In this document: in pieces, positions 1 through 6,305 of the stretch | Numbering within the stretch: the first letter of the stretch is position 1 | Layout of the letters: the number at the start of each line of letters is the position of its first letter | Source of the DNA: an uncultured Chloroflexota bacterium | Lineage (GTDB): Bacteria > Chloroflexota > Dehalococcoidia > UBA3495 | DNA length: 7,890 nt | Reading direction: 5' to 3' | NCBI GenBank assembly: GCA_913020235.1 | Contig: CAJWBT010000098.1 | Coordinates: forward strand, 1 to 7,890 | The notes under the pieces: model-generated | Told to the model about the DNA's origin: nothing | The model's input: the letters and a program-made list of their open reading frames with translations, nothing else | Databases searched by the model: none | Program-made: the position numbers and the translations under genes

Positions 1-2
1 TT

Positions 3-87
3 TGGTGGGGAAGGGGAGACTCGAACTCCCACGCCTTTCAGCACATGATCCTAAGTCATGCTCGTCTACCAGTTCCGACACTTCCCC
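3..87 (-). tRNA. tRNA-Leu (anticodon TAG)
   Basis: Read on the minus strand, this folds as a class II tRNA. A 7-bp acceptor stem pairs GGGGAAG (87-81) with CTTCCCC (13-7). A 5-bp anticodon stem CATGA/TCATG encloses the loop CTTAGGA, giving anticodon TAG, which reads CUA leucine codons. A perfect T stem GGGAG/CTCCC encloses TTCGAGT. The stretch between anticodon and T stems is longer than in class I tRNAs, as expected for leucine. Discriminator A and an encoded CCA end the gene at position 3. It is the second gene of a two-tRNA unit behind tRNA-Lys. The 32-nt spacer holds a small hairpin (97-101 with 109-113) that may help processing. Confidence 0.96.
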
Positions 88-119
88 CTGCTGGAAGCCC
101 GTAATTACCGGGCCGGGGG

Positions 120-195
120 TGGTGACCCGCCTCGGGGTCGAACCGAGAACCTACGGATTAAGAGTCCGTTGCTCTGCCAATTGAGCTAGCGGGCC
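120..195 (-). tRNA. tRNA-Lys (anticodon CTT)
   Basis: On the minus strand this is a 76-nt class I tRNA. The acceptor GGCCCGC pairs with GCGGGTC (one G-U). The D arm is GCTC..GAGC. The anticodon stem ACGGA/TCCGT encloses CTCTTAA, giving anticodon CTT, which reads AAG lysine codons. The variable loop is five bases, and the T stem CTCGG/CCGAG encloses TTCGACC. CCA is encoded. It is the promoter-proximal gene of the Lys-Leu unit, about 28 nt below the predicted transcription start. Confidence 0.97.
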
Positions 196-229
196 AGCTA
201 CCGCATGGCCAGAGAAATAGTCTAGCAGG

Positions 230-259
230 AATCTACCAAGAATTAAACGTTCCTGTCAA
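230..259 (-). promoter_or_regulatory. Sigma-70-type promoter of the tRNA-Lys/tRNA-Leu unit
   Basis: On the minus strand a perfect -35 box TTGACA (plus 259-254) is followed after 18 nt by TAGATT (plus 235-230), four of six matches to TATAAT. The start site would fall near 223, just before the tRNA-Lys 5' end at 195. A hairpin (266-273 with 285-294, one 2-nt bulge) lies directly upstream of the -35 box. It could end upstream transcription or be a protein site, but neither role is shown. Confidence 0.7.
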
Positions 260-324
260 CTTGCAGTTGCGGAACTAGAGTACGTCCGCACAACAAATCT
301 GACGAAGGCCATCAGTCTGGAGAG

Positions 325-488
325 GCTGCCGAACCAGGTGTTCGCCAACCCCGACAATCATCGAGTTCAAGCTGTGGTGCCCCAACGAAGGCCGGGCAAC
401 ATGGCCTGTTCCTTTTCGTTCTCGCAGTGACCCTCCGTGGCGGGCCGGGTGTTAGAACAAATCTTGGCGGAACACCTGGCGGCCGGCT
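325..488. repeat. Nested inverted repeat in the non-coding stretch 260-616
   Basis: No credible gene is seen between the tRNA promoter and the phosphoesterase stop. The stretch does hold a palindromic structure. CCAGGTGTTCGCCAA at 334-348 is complementary to 464-479 apart from one extra G in the right arm. The arms continue outward with partial matching (GCCG at 328-331 against CGGC near 480-487). Inside, AACGAA (384-389) pairs with TTCGTT (415-420), and AGGCC (389-393) with GGCCT (403-407, using overlapping base 389). The arm pairs are nearly co-centred at about 398-407, as in a decayed miniature inverted-repeat element or a structured RNA. No transposase or target duplication is visible. 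A further short hairpin, ACGGC-GGG-GCCGT, sits at 558-570. Confidence 0.45.
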
Positions 489-610
489 TTCATTGAATTG
501 ATGGGAGCCACCTGTTGTAGTAGAATGCCCGAACCGGAGATCGGCCTGGGTCATAATACGGCGGGGCCGTCGCTGTACACTCTTTATACCTTGGGAAAGC
601 CGGTTGCCCT

Positions 611-626
611 CGGCGTTCACACGCCG
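611..626 (-). other. Hairpin spanning the phosphoesterase stop codon
   Basis: CGGCGT and ACGCCG form a perfect 6-bp stem with a 4-nt loop. On the minus strand the loop carries the TGA stop of the phosphoesterase gene. No T-run follows, so it is not a standard intrinsic terminator. It may stabilise the mRNA end or be chance in GC-rich DNA. Confidence 0.25.
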
Positions 627-1348
627 TTGCTCAGGCGATCGATCAAATATCGGGGCAGGTTGGCCTCCTGCATTTTTTCCTGGGTCCGGTTGATTGTGTA
701 GGTTACCCGGAGTCGCTGGATCGTCTCCTGCCGGCTGTCGTAGACGGCGTAGCTGGGCCGGGGGTCCCGGTCCCTCGGCTGACCCACACTCCCGGGATTG
801 ATAATCATGCGATCCTCGCCCAAGGGTAACACTTCACCTTCGGCAAACTGGAGGAATTGGGGCGAGCCCTGACTCTCCCGGCACAGGAAGGGAACATGGG
901 AATGGCCCACGAGACAGAAGCGGGTCCCCAATAGCTCCAGGGTGGCCAGGGCGGACTCCCGATTCAGGAGGTACTCCTCCAGGTGACTGCGAAGGCTCCC
1001 GTGGACCAGGGTGAAAGGCTCGGCGATGGTCACCGTAGGCAGTCCAGCCAAGTACTCGGCCTCGGCGGCCGTCAGCCGGTCCGAGGTCCACTGGATGGCC
1101 TCTTTGGCGGCGGAATTGAAGTATTGAATGTCCACCTTGCCCACGGCGGCATGATCGTGGTTGCCGGCCACCGCCAGGAGATCGTAGCCGCGAAGCAACT
1201 TAAGGCAGGGCCCAGGGTCCGGTCCGTAACCTACCAGGTCGCCCAGGCACCAGATCAAGTCGAAACCGCCCCGGCTGAGGGCGTCGTCCACCACCGCGGT
1301 GAGGGCTTCCAGGTTGGAATGGATGTCCGACAAGATCAAGGCACGCAC
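617..1348 (-). CDS. Calcineurin-like metallophosphoesterase (YfcE/MJ0936-type)
   Basis: The 243-residue protein has the full metal-binding set of the small calcineurin-like phosphodiesterases: DIH (Asp8, His10) in the first strand, GDLVGYG (Asp37), GNHDH (Asn63, His64), VHGS (His116) and GHSH (His149, His151). The order, spacing and length fit the two-metal YfcE/MJ0936 family, cytosolic enzymes that hydrolyse phosphodiesters and whose natural substrates are mostly unknown. There is no signal peptide or membrane segment. The start is GTG at 1348, chosen because AAGGAG (plus 1361-1356) lies 7 nt upstream and because translation then opens directly with the first strand (MRALILSDIH). The gene is divergent from the asparaginase-like gene and stops at a TGA inside a small hairpin. 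Family assignment is secure; physiological role is not. Confidence 0.93.
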   Translation of the reverse strand: MRALILSDIHSNLEALTAVVDDALSRGGFDLIWCLGDLVGYGPDPGPCLKLLRGYDLLAVAGNHDHAAVGKVDIQYFNSAAKEAIQWTSDRLTAAEAEYLAGLPTVTIAEPFTLVHGSLRSHLEEYLLNRESALATLELLGTRFCLVGHSHVPFLCRESQGSPQFLQFAEGEVLPLGEDRMIINPGSVGQPRDRDPRPSYAVYDSRQETIQRLRVTYTINRTQEKMQEANLPRYLIDRLSNGV

Positions 1349-1380
1349 CGGCCTGCTCCTTCCACGCGGCTGCTGGAATG

Positions 1381-1386
1381 ATTATA
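1381..1386 (-). promoter_or_regulatory. Candidate -10 box for the metallophosphoesterase gene
   Basis: The minus strand reads a perfect TATAAT about 32 nt upstream of the GTG start, giving a predicted start near 1374 and a 5' leader of about 26 nt that contains the ribosome binding site. The -35 region is poor, so an activator or an alternative sigma factor is possible. I see no equally good promoter for the divergent gene in the same gap. Confidence 0.45.
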
Positions 1387-1468
1387 CAAGGTTTGATAGT
1401 TGGCCCACGCGTTGGATCTCCCGGTTTCTCCCGAGGACGGGAAACCGCAGCTTCTGGAGGTGACGAAC

Positions 1469-2476
1469 ATGACGACCCGCCAGCCTATTGTTAGAGTCAT
1501 CGGCACCGGAGGTAGTATCGCCGGGGTCGGGCCCCACCGGTTGGACTACATCCTGTATGGCGAATTGGGTAAGAAACTTACCGTCGGGCAGTCCTTGGCC
1601 CGCATTCCCGAAGTAGCCGACATCGCCCAGGTCCGGAGCGAGGACCTGATCAGCGTGGGCAGTACCGCCTTCGGTCCTCGAGAGTGGCTGCTCCTGTCCC
1701 AGCGCATCAATCAGATATTTCGGGACGAGGGAGACGTGGACGGAGTAGTGGTTACTCACGGGACGGCCACCCTGGAAGAGACAGCCTATTTCCTGCACCT
1801 CACCGTCAAGTCATCCAAGCCGGTGGTGGTTACCGGCGCGATGCGGCCCCCAACGGCCGTGGGCACTGATGCCGATCTCAACCTTTTGGACGCGGTACGG
1901 ATCGCCGCCTGCCCCGAAGCGGCCGGAATGGGAGTGCTCACCGTCTTGAACAACGAGATTCAATGCGCCCGCGACGTCACCAAGGCCAACACCTACCGGG
2001 TGGAGACGTTCCGGCCCAATGAGTTGGGCTTCCTGGGGTATGCCGACTCCGACGGTCAGGTGGTCTTATACCGCGCGCCGCTACGGAAACACACCACTTC
2101 TACCCCCTTCGACGTCGGTGAGGTGTCTGAACTGCCTCGAGTCGATATTGTGTACGCTTACGCCGGCGCCGATGGTCTGCTGGTGGAGGCGGTGCGCAGC
2201 AACGGGTCCGACGGGTTGGTGCTCGCCGGTCTGGGCAGCGGCGGCAGCCCGCCGGCCTTCGATGCGGCGGCGGCCGAAGCGGCACGCCACGGTATGCCGG
2301 TGGTGCTGGCGTCCCGCGTGACCGCCGGGCGGGTGATCATCACCCCCAAGAAGGAGAAGCAAGGGATCATCGTTGCCGACAACCTGCTGCCCCAAAAGGC
2401 GCGGATACTGCTGATGCTGGGCCTCACCATGACCCGCGACCGCGGCGAGCTTCAACAGATGTTCCGGGAGTATTAG
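1469..2476 (+). CDS. L-asparaginase-family amidohydrolase with altered substrate pocket
   Basis: The 335-residue protein aligns end to end with bacterial type II L-asparaginases: TGGSIAG (nucleophile Thr13), Tyr27/Tyr30 in the flexible loop, VGS (Ser65), THGTATLEETAYFL (Thr99), GAMRP, RDVTK (Lys172), RKHT..TPFDV and the C-terminal NPQKAR-like segment (LLPQKAR). Thr13, Thr99 and Lys172 correspond to E. coli AnsB Thr12, Thr89 and Lys162. By contrast, the positions matching Gln59, Asp90 and Asn248, which hold the substrate alpha-amino and carboxyl groups, are Thr66, Ala100 and Gly259. Amidase chemistry may persist, but asparagine specificity is doubtful. ATG 1469 was chosen over an upstream in-frame TTG (1400) because GGAGGTGA ends 5 nt before it. 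No signal peptide is seen, so it is probably cytosolic. It precedes the aldolase gene by 106 bp. Confidence 0.9.
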   Translation: MTTRQPIVRVIGTGGSIAGVGPHRLDYILYGELGKKLTVGQSLARIPEVADIAQVRSEDLISVGSTAFGPREWLLLSQRINQIFRDEGDVDGVVVTHGTATLEETAYFLHLTVKSSKPVVVTGAMRPPTAVGTDADLNLLDAVRIAACPEAAGMGVLTVLNNEIQCARDVTKANTYRVETFRPNELGFLGYADSDGQVVLYRAPLRKHTTSTPFDVGEVSELPRVDIVYAYAGADGLLVEAVRSNGSDGLVLAGLGSGGSPPAFDAAAAEAARHGMPVVLASRVTAGRVIITPKKEKQGIIVADNLLPQKARILLMLGLTMTRDRGELQQMFREY

Positions 2477-2493
2477 CCAGGCGCGGTCGCCGT

Positions 2494-2512
2494 CGGTGGG
2501 CCCGACTCACCG
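2494..2512 (+). terminator. Hairpin downstream of the asparaginase-like gene
   Basis: CGGTGGG and CTCACCG form a 7-bp stem (one G-T) with loop CCCGA, 18 nt past the stop. No T-run follows, so it is a poor intrinsic terminator. It may instead attenuate or process a transcript that continues into the aldolase gene, since no promoter is evident before 2583. Confidence 0.3.
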
Positions 2513-2582
2513 GATTCGACACATGAACACCGGGCCGGGCCAGGAATCCAAACGCCAATAGACGTGTCAGAGGAGGCCTCCA

Positions 2583-3341
2583 GTGCCAGCCATCAGGACG
2601 AACGCCGCCAAAGAGAAACTGCAAAACGGCCAGGTAGTAGCCGCCGTTTCCGGGCTGCAAAACGCCGACATCATCGACTTCTTGGGGCCAATGGGGTTTG
2701 ACGCCGCGTGGATCGAGGGCGAGCACGGCCCGGTGGATTGGGACCCGCTGGCAGACATGACCCGGGCTTGCGACCTGTGGGGCATGACCTCCATCGCCCG
2801 GGTTAGCTCCAACGAGCCGTGGCTGATCACCCGCACCCTGGACCGGGGCGCCATGGGGATTGTGGTCCCCCACGTCAACAGCCGGGCCGCGGCAGAACAG
2901 GCGATGCAATCGGCCAAATTCGCGCCCTTGGGCTATCGGGGGATGTTCGGCGGGCGCCAGTCCTTCGGTGTTCCCGAATACTTTCACCAGGCGAACGGCC
3001 AAACCATGGTCATAGTGCTTCTGGAAGAGGCGGAAGCCCTGGCGAACCTGGACGAAATCCTGCAGGTAGAACACATCGACGTGTTCTTCGTCGCCCCCTC
3101 CGATTTGTCTCAGACCCTGGGGCACATCGGCGATATAGGTCATCCAGAGGTACAACGCGCAATCGACGGTGCTATCTCCCGCATCGTGGCCGCCGGGCGG
3201 GTAGCGGGGGCGCTGGTCAATGATGACAACGTGGGCAGTTATATCGAGAAAGGGGCCAAGTTCTTGATGACTTCCTGGAACGCCTGGCTGGCCCGCGGCG
3301 CCGCTCAGTTCCTGGGGCAGGTGTCCCAGGCAAAACGGTGA
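2583..3341 (+). CDS. HpcH/HpaI-family aldolase (2-keto-3-deoxy acid aldolase-like)
   Basis: This 252-residue TIM-barrel protein belongs to the class II, metal-dependent HpcH/HpaI aldolases, which reversibly cleave 2-oxo-4-hydroxy acids to pyruvate and an aldehyde. Visible marks are the GFDAAWIEGEHGP segment (His48), Arg73 in SIARV, the VVPHVNS and GYRG segments, the metal ligand Glu148 in LLEEAEAL, and Asp174 in APSDLS. These match E. coli HpaI His45, Arg70, Glu149 and Asp175. Length is close to the family norm. Two neighbours of the active site differ: Glu45 at the usual Asp, and Leu146 at the usual Gln of the QxE motif. The start is GTG 2583, with AGGAGG (2571-2576) 6 nt upstream. It is probably cytosolic and possibly co-transcribed with the upstream asparaginase-like gene. 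The real substrate is unknown. Confidence 0.9.
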   Translation: MPAIRTNAAKEKLQNGQVVAAVSGLQNADIIDFLGPMGFDAAWIEGEHGPVDWDPLADMTRACDLWGMTSIARVSSNEPWLITRTLDRGAMGIVVPHVNSRAAAEQAMQSAKFAPLGYRGMFGGRQSFGVPEYFHQANGQTMVIVLLEEAEALANLDEILQVEHIDVFFVAPSDLSQTLGHIGDIGHPEVQRAIDGAISRIVAAGRVAGALVNDDNVGSYIEKGAKFLMTSWNAWLARGAAQFLGQVSQAKR

Positions 3342-3452
3342 GTCTGCCGGGGCTGGTATGGGCGCCGGGTTGTCTTGACGCCTTGCCCGAGGCCCCCACT
3401 CCGATCCTCACCTTTCGCAAGAGTCCGGCCTCAAAGTGCTCTGAAATATCTT

Positions 3453-3548
3453 ACCCCGAGTGATGCGAGGGGTCTGGGGGTGGTAGGTCCGGGCCGACAA
3501 GAAGGAACACGGCACCAGATTCCTCGTCGTTTCGCTTCACGGAAAGAC
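3453..3548. repeat. Palindromic repeat-like units in the convergent intergenic gap
   Basis: Two units lie between the convergent aldolase and transporter genes. At 3453-3473, ACCCC and GGGGT flank GAGTGATGCGA. At 3517-3548, AGATTCC...GGAAAGAC flanks TCGTCGTTTCGCTTCAC. Both resemble the 'ATTCC-TCGCTTCGCTC-GGAAT' and 'CCCC-GAGCGAAGCGA-GGGG' dispersed palindromes that I recall from intergenic DNA of several bacteria, including Chloroflexota. The copies here are imperfect. Without the rest of the genome, their repeat status is inference. I see no gene in 3342-3633. Confidence 0.4.
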
Positions 3549-3590
3549 GGTTTCGAGGCAAGGCTTTTCACTGATGGGAGAGGACCGGTC

Positions 3591-3611
3591 TTCCCCCTCA
3601 TGATGGGGGAA
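3591..3611. terminator. Bidirectional hairpin between convergent genes
   Basis: TTCCCCC (3591-3597) and GGGGGAA (3605-3611) form a perfect 7-bp stem with loop TCATGAT. It lies 22 nt past the transporter stop on the minus strand and downstream of the aldolase on the plus strand. No strong T-run follows on either strand, so termination is plausible but unproven. An overlapping alternative stem is centred on the GACCGGTC palindrome (3583-3590), and the shared TGATGGG word at 3572 and 3601 suggests a composite repeat unit. Confidence 0.45.
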
Positions 3612-3633
3612 AGTTGGGCCCGCCGCCGGTACT

Positions 3634-4938
3634 TCACCCGTCGGCTTCGGGCAACTCTCTTGGGGAGGTCTTGTCTCGGGCATCCATCTTGAGGGGTAGC
3701 AGCAGCAGACCCCCGGCCACGAAGAACGAAGCACAGCAGATCAGCAGGGCATCGTAGCCGCGGCCCTCGGCGGTCCGGTTCAGCAGGTCTATCCCGGGGC
3801 CCAGGGCCTTGGCCGCAGCCGAGCCTCCGGTGGTGGCCAGGTTGACGATACCGATGTGCAGGCCTTCCCGGCCTCTGGGACCCAGGTCGTTGGCCAGGGC
3901 CCAGTTGGCGCTGAGCAGGACACCTATCGTGGCGCCGAGGACGCTGGCGATCACGACTACGTCCGAGGTGTCGTCCGCCCACAACAGCCAGATGCTGCAC
4001 AGGGCGGCCCCAACGGCGCCGGCCAGCACCACCGGTTTGCGTCCTACCTTGTCAGACAGCCAGCCCGCCGGATAGACGGACAGGGCCAGGGCTCCCCCCA
4101 CCGGCAGGATCATTCTCCCCAGCGACTGGGCCGCCTCGGCCGGATTGTCCAGCCCCAACGCATCCCGAATGAAGAACAGCCCGAAGGTTGGGAAGGCGGT
4201 TATGGAGGTCATTATCAAGAGGCGCGAGATCAGAAACCAGTTGAGTTGAGGGTGGAGGCTCTGGTCCGGTTGCCGCACCGGCGCCTTATCGTCCTGGGTC
4301 AAGGCCCCGGCCGATTCTCTGGTGCGGACGGTTACCGAGGTGATGGCGGTGGTTGATATCAGGGTGAAACCCAGGAGCGCCAGGGCCACCCATTGCCAGC
4401 CGCTACCGCCCGAGGCGATCCCCAGGCCGATGAGGGCGCCGCTCGCGACGATGAGGACCAGACTTCCGGTGGCATCGGAAAGGATTTTCAGCGACGATGC
4501 CACGCCGATCCGGCTGATGGGCACCAGGTCGCGGATCAAGGCCTGGTAGGGTCCGTACCCGATGTTGAAGTTGGCTTGGGTGAATAGCCATACCCCGAAC
4601 AGGACCGGGTAGTTGGGAGCGAACCCAACCCCCGCCAGTCCGACGCAGACGAAAGCGCATCCCCACAGCAGGTACGGTACACGCCGCCCCAGGCGGGTGC
4701 GGGTCCGGTCGCTGTAGCGCCCTATCATGGGTTGCACCAGGGCCGCCACTATCAGCCCGGTGAACGCCAGCGCCGCCAGGTAGCTGTTCTTGAACTCCGG
4801 CGGCGCCACGTCCAGCACCAGGACCGGCAAAATGATCGTCATCATGGCTAGGTCAAAGCCGATCATGCCGAAGCCGTAGGCGCTCAGCCTGAGCAACGCC
4901 AGGTGGCTCCACTGCGCCTCAGCCCGGGCCGGCGTCAT
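3634..4938 (-). CDS. MFS transporter, GPH/SLC45-like
   Basis: This is a roughly 434-residue protein with about twelve hydrophobic segments, a major facilitator in the inner membrane. The first half carries GRYSDRTRTRLGRR (73-86), the TM2-TM3 loop motif. The NIGYGPYQALIRDLVP segment (126-140 region) is typical of the GPH/SLC45 sugar:cation symporter branch. A hydrophilic central loop (about 206-230) follows, then a second-half copy of the loop motif, GWLSDKVGRK (292-301). The substrate is likely a sugar, glycoside or similar organic solute, but cannot be read from the sequence. The start is uncertain. ATG 4938 leaves a short N-terminus before TM1; GTG 4989 would add 17 Arg/Pro-rich residues. 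Neither has a clear ribosome binding site. The gene is convergent with the aldolase. Confidence 0.88.
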   Translation of the reverse strand: MTPARAEAQWSHLALLRLSAYGFGMIGFDLAMMTIILPVLVLDVAPPEFKNSYLAALAFTGLIVAALVQPMIGRYSDRTRTRLGRRVPYLLWGCAFVCVGLAGVGFAPNYPVLFGVWLFTQANFNIGYGPYQALIRDLVPISRIGVASSLKILSDATGSLVLIVASGALIGLGIASGGSGWQWVALALLGFTLISTTAITSVTVRTRESAGALTQDDKAPVRQPDQSLHPQLNWFLISRLLIMTSITAFPTFGLFFIRDALGLDNPAEAAQSLGRMILPVGGALALSVYPAGWLSDKVGRKPVVLAGAVGAALCSIWLLWADDTSDVVVIASVLGATIGVLLSANWALANDLGPRGREGLHIGIVNLATTGGSAAAKALGPGIDLLNRTAEGRGYDALLICCASFFVAGGLLLLPLKMDARDKTSPRELPEADG

Positions 4939-4989
4939 CCGGCCGTCCAGCCTGGGGAGGCGTACGCGGGGCCGGCCGTCAGAGCCCAC

Positions 4990-5402
4990 ACGTTGGCAGG
5001 CGCCGGCCGCGTTATCCGGCGCGGCTTCCGGGGCAACCCCCTCGCCAAGCGCCCTCCACCTGAAGTCGACTCGGCCGATGGGGCTGCCCTGAAGGGTAAA
5101 CCGGTCAAGCTCAAAGCGAAGCTCCGACGGCGCCCTGACGGTGGTCCATGAAACACCGGCCTATTGGAGGCCGCGGCCGTACAAGGCAACTAGATAGGCG
5201 AATCCAATTGGGGAAAAAGCGATGCGGGTGTAGGGTTGAGAGAGGCCCGCCAGGTGCGATCGAGGCCCTCTGGCCCCAGCCGCAGACGGCGCCGAAGGGC
5301 CACCGAGGCCTGCCTGAATCCCAGGAGGAGCGCAAGTACGAGGTGGCGGCCATCATCCGCCCCAGCCGTTACCCGAAGGGCCTCGCACTTCCACGTGGTT
5401 CG
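4990..5402. other. Non-coding stretch between transporter and hydrolase
   Basis: No intact gene, RNA gene or convincing promoter is seen. Visible structures are a 6-bp hairpin CGGCCT-ATTGG-AGGCCG (5157-5173) running into a GGCCGCGGCC palindrome (5169-5178), and CCACGTGG (5391-5398) just past the hydrolase stop. A plus-strand reading frame at about 5083-5115 encodes AALKGKPVKLK, which resembles a C-terminal motif of some glycoside-hydrolase-like proteins ('LxGKPVRLRF'). It is not followed by the rest of that motif, so at most it is a decayed remnant. The transporter promoter should lie here on the minus strand, but I could not place it. Confidence 0.4.
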
Positions 5403-6092
5403 TCACTTCAGCGTGGCAAGAAACCGCTCGATTCTCTCATTGACTTGCTGGTACTTTTCCAACTGGACGAAGTGGTTGCCATCGGGAATGACTTCCTCTT
5501 TCGCGCCATCGATTTCCCGCGCCAGGTAATCGGAGTACTTGACCGGAGTCATGATATCCCGGCTACCGCAAACGACCTGGGTTGGGAGATGAATCTTGTG
5601 GATTTGGTCCATCACGTCAAACTTGTCGCAGGACTGCAGGTCGGTAAGTTCAACAGCGGGTCCCACCTCGTTGGCCCGCATCATCAGCACCTGGCCGATG
5701 TCGGACTCCACCGACTTGAAATACTCTTTTTGGCCCTCCAGCCAGAGCCCATTGTCGCGGCCCGGGTGCTTACAACGCTTCAGGTAGTCAGGGTGGACTC
5801 GCAGGCGGGCGCCGGTACCGATAAGGATGATTCCTCGCAGCTCCTCGGGATACATCAGGGCGTAAAGGAGGGTAATCGCCCCCCCCATGGAATGGCCGCA
5901 AAGCACCATGTCCTTGTAGCGGCGTGCCGTGGTATATCCCCGCACCCACTCCAGATATCCTTCGATGCTTCCGCACGCCGTGCCGGTAGGGTGGCCCGGG
6001 AGATCGATGGCTTTGGAATTTCGGAAGTGACGCAATTGGTAGTAGAACGCCAGGCTCGAGCTACCGGCTCCGTGCAGAAATACCAATTTCAT
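5403..6092 (-). CDS. Alpha/beta-fold hydrolase
   Basis: This 229-residue protein has the alpha/beta hydrolase pattern. The oxyanion-side motif is FLHGAG (5-10), followed by DLPGH (30-34). The nucleophile elbow is GHSMGG with Ser68, the acid is Asp179 in CGSRDIMTP, and the base is His207 in DGNHF. A cap region lies between about 95 and 165. The enzyme is probably a cytosolic esterase, lactonase or related carboxylic-ester hydrolase; the substrate is not predictable. There is no signal peptide. The start is ATG 6092, set by GAGGAG (plus 6104-6099) 6 nt upstream; it opens directly on the first strand (MKLVFLHG). An in-frame TTG at 6122 would lengthen it but lies upstream of that site. The gene has its own promoter and is followed by 0.4 kb of non-coding DNA. 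Confidence 0.93.
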   Translation of the reverse strand: MKLVFLHGAGSSSLAFYYQLRHFRNSKAIDLPGHPTGTACGSIEGYLEWVRGYTTARRYKDMVLCGHSMGGAITLLYALMYPEELRGIILIGTGARLRVHPDYLKRCKHPGRDNGLWLEGQKEYFKSVESDIGQVLMMRANEVGPAVELTDLQSCDKFDVMDQIHKIHLPTQVVCGSRDIMTPVKYSDYLAREIDGAKEEVIPDGNHFVQLEKYQQVNERIERFLATLK

Positions 6093-6165
6093 CGATGGCT
6101 CCTCTGTGATAATGACCACCAATCGGCATGATGGGGTCCGCTTTCGTCGCAGCCAGGGCGGGGGT

Positions 6166-6195
6166 ATTGTATACAGGCCATGCTGGGGAAATCAA
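6166..6195 (-). promoter_or_regulatory. Sigma-70-type promoter of the alpha/beta hydrolase gene
   Basis: On the minus strand, TTGATT (plus 6195-6190) and TACAAT (plus 6171-6166) are separated by 18 nt, matching consensus at four and five of six positions. The predicted start near 6159 leaves a leader of about 66 nt before ATG 6092. A 9-bp inverted repeat, GCTTTCGTC (6140-6148) and GACGAAAGC (6215-6223), brackets the promoter and could be an operator pair. Confidence 0.55.
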
Positions 6196-6305
6196 GGGGT
6201 GCCGCGGAATATCAGACGAAAGCAGGTTCACCCATAATCAGCCGGATTAGGGCACGGGACGGCCTTCGATATGGGCCTGAACGTCGCCCGCTGTCAAACC
6301 CCGAA

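Noticed and set aside
3..195. tRNA genes as an integration site for a mobile element
   Set aside because: No repeat of either tRNA 3' end, no integrase and no cargo genes are visible within the window.
312..620. 102-codon minus-strand frame between the tRNA promoter and the phosphoesterase
   Set aside because: Its translation is Arg/Pro/Gly-rich without a domain pattern, it has no clear ribosome binding site, and it crosses the inverted-repeat arms, so it looks like an open frame by chance in GC-rich DNA.
2572..2581. Perfect palindrome GGAGGCCTCC over the aldolase ribosome binding site
   Set aside because: With no loop it cannot fold as a simple hairpin in mRNA. It is most simply a Shine-Dalgarno sequence that happens to be palindromic.
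2424..3155. 243-codon minus-strand frame across the aldolase
   Set aside because: It is a shadow of the aldolase gene. The plus-strand product has conserved metal and substrate residues, whereas this frame has none.
5148..6131. 327-codon plus-strand frame
   Set aside because: Most of it is exactly antisense to the alpha/beta hydrolase, which has all three catalytic residues and a good ribosome binding site. The unique N-terminal part shows no recognisable domain.
6269..6298. TTGACA (minus strand, 6298-6293) with a possible -10 at CATATC
   Set aside because: The -10 hexamer matches at only three positions and lies over 170 nt above the hydrolase start; the 6166-6195 promoter is better placed and scores better.
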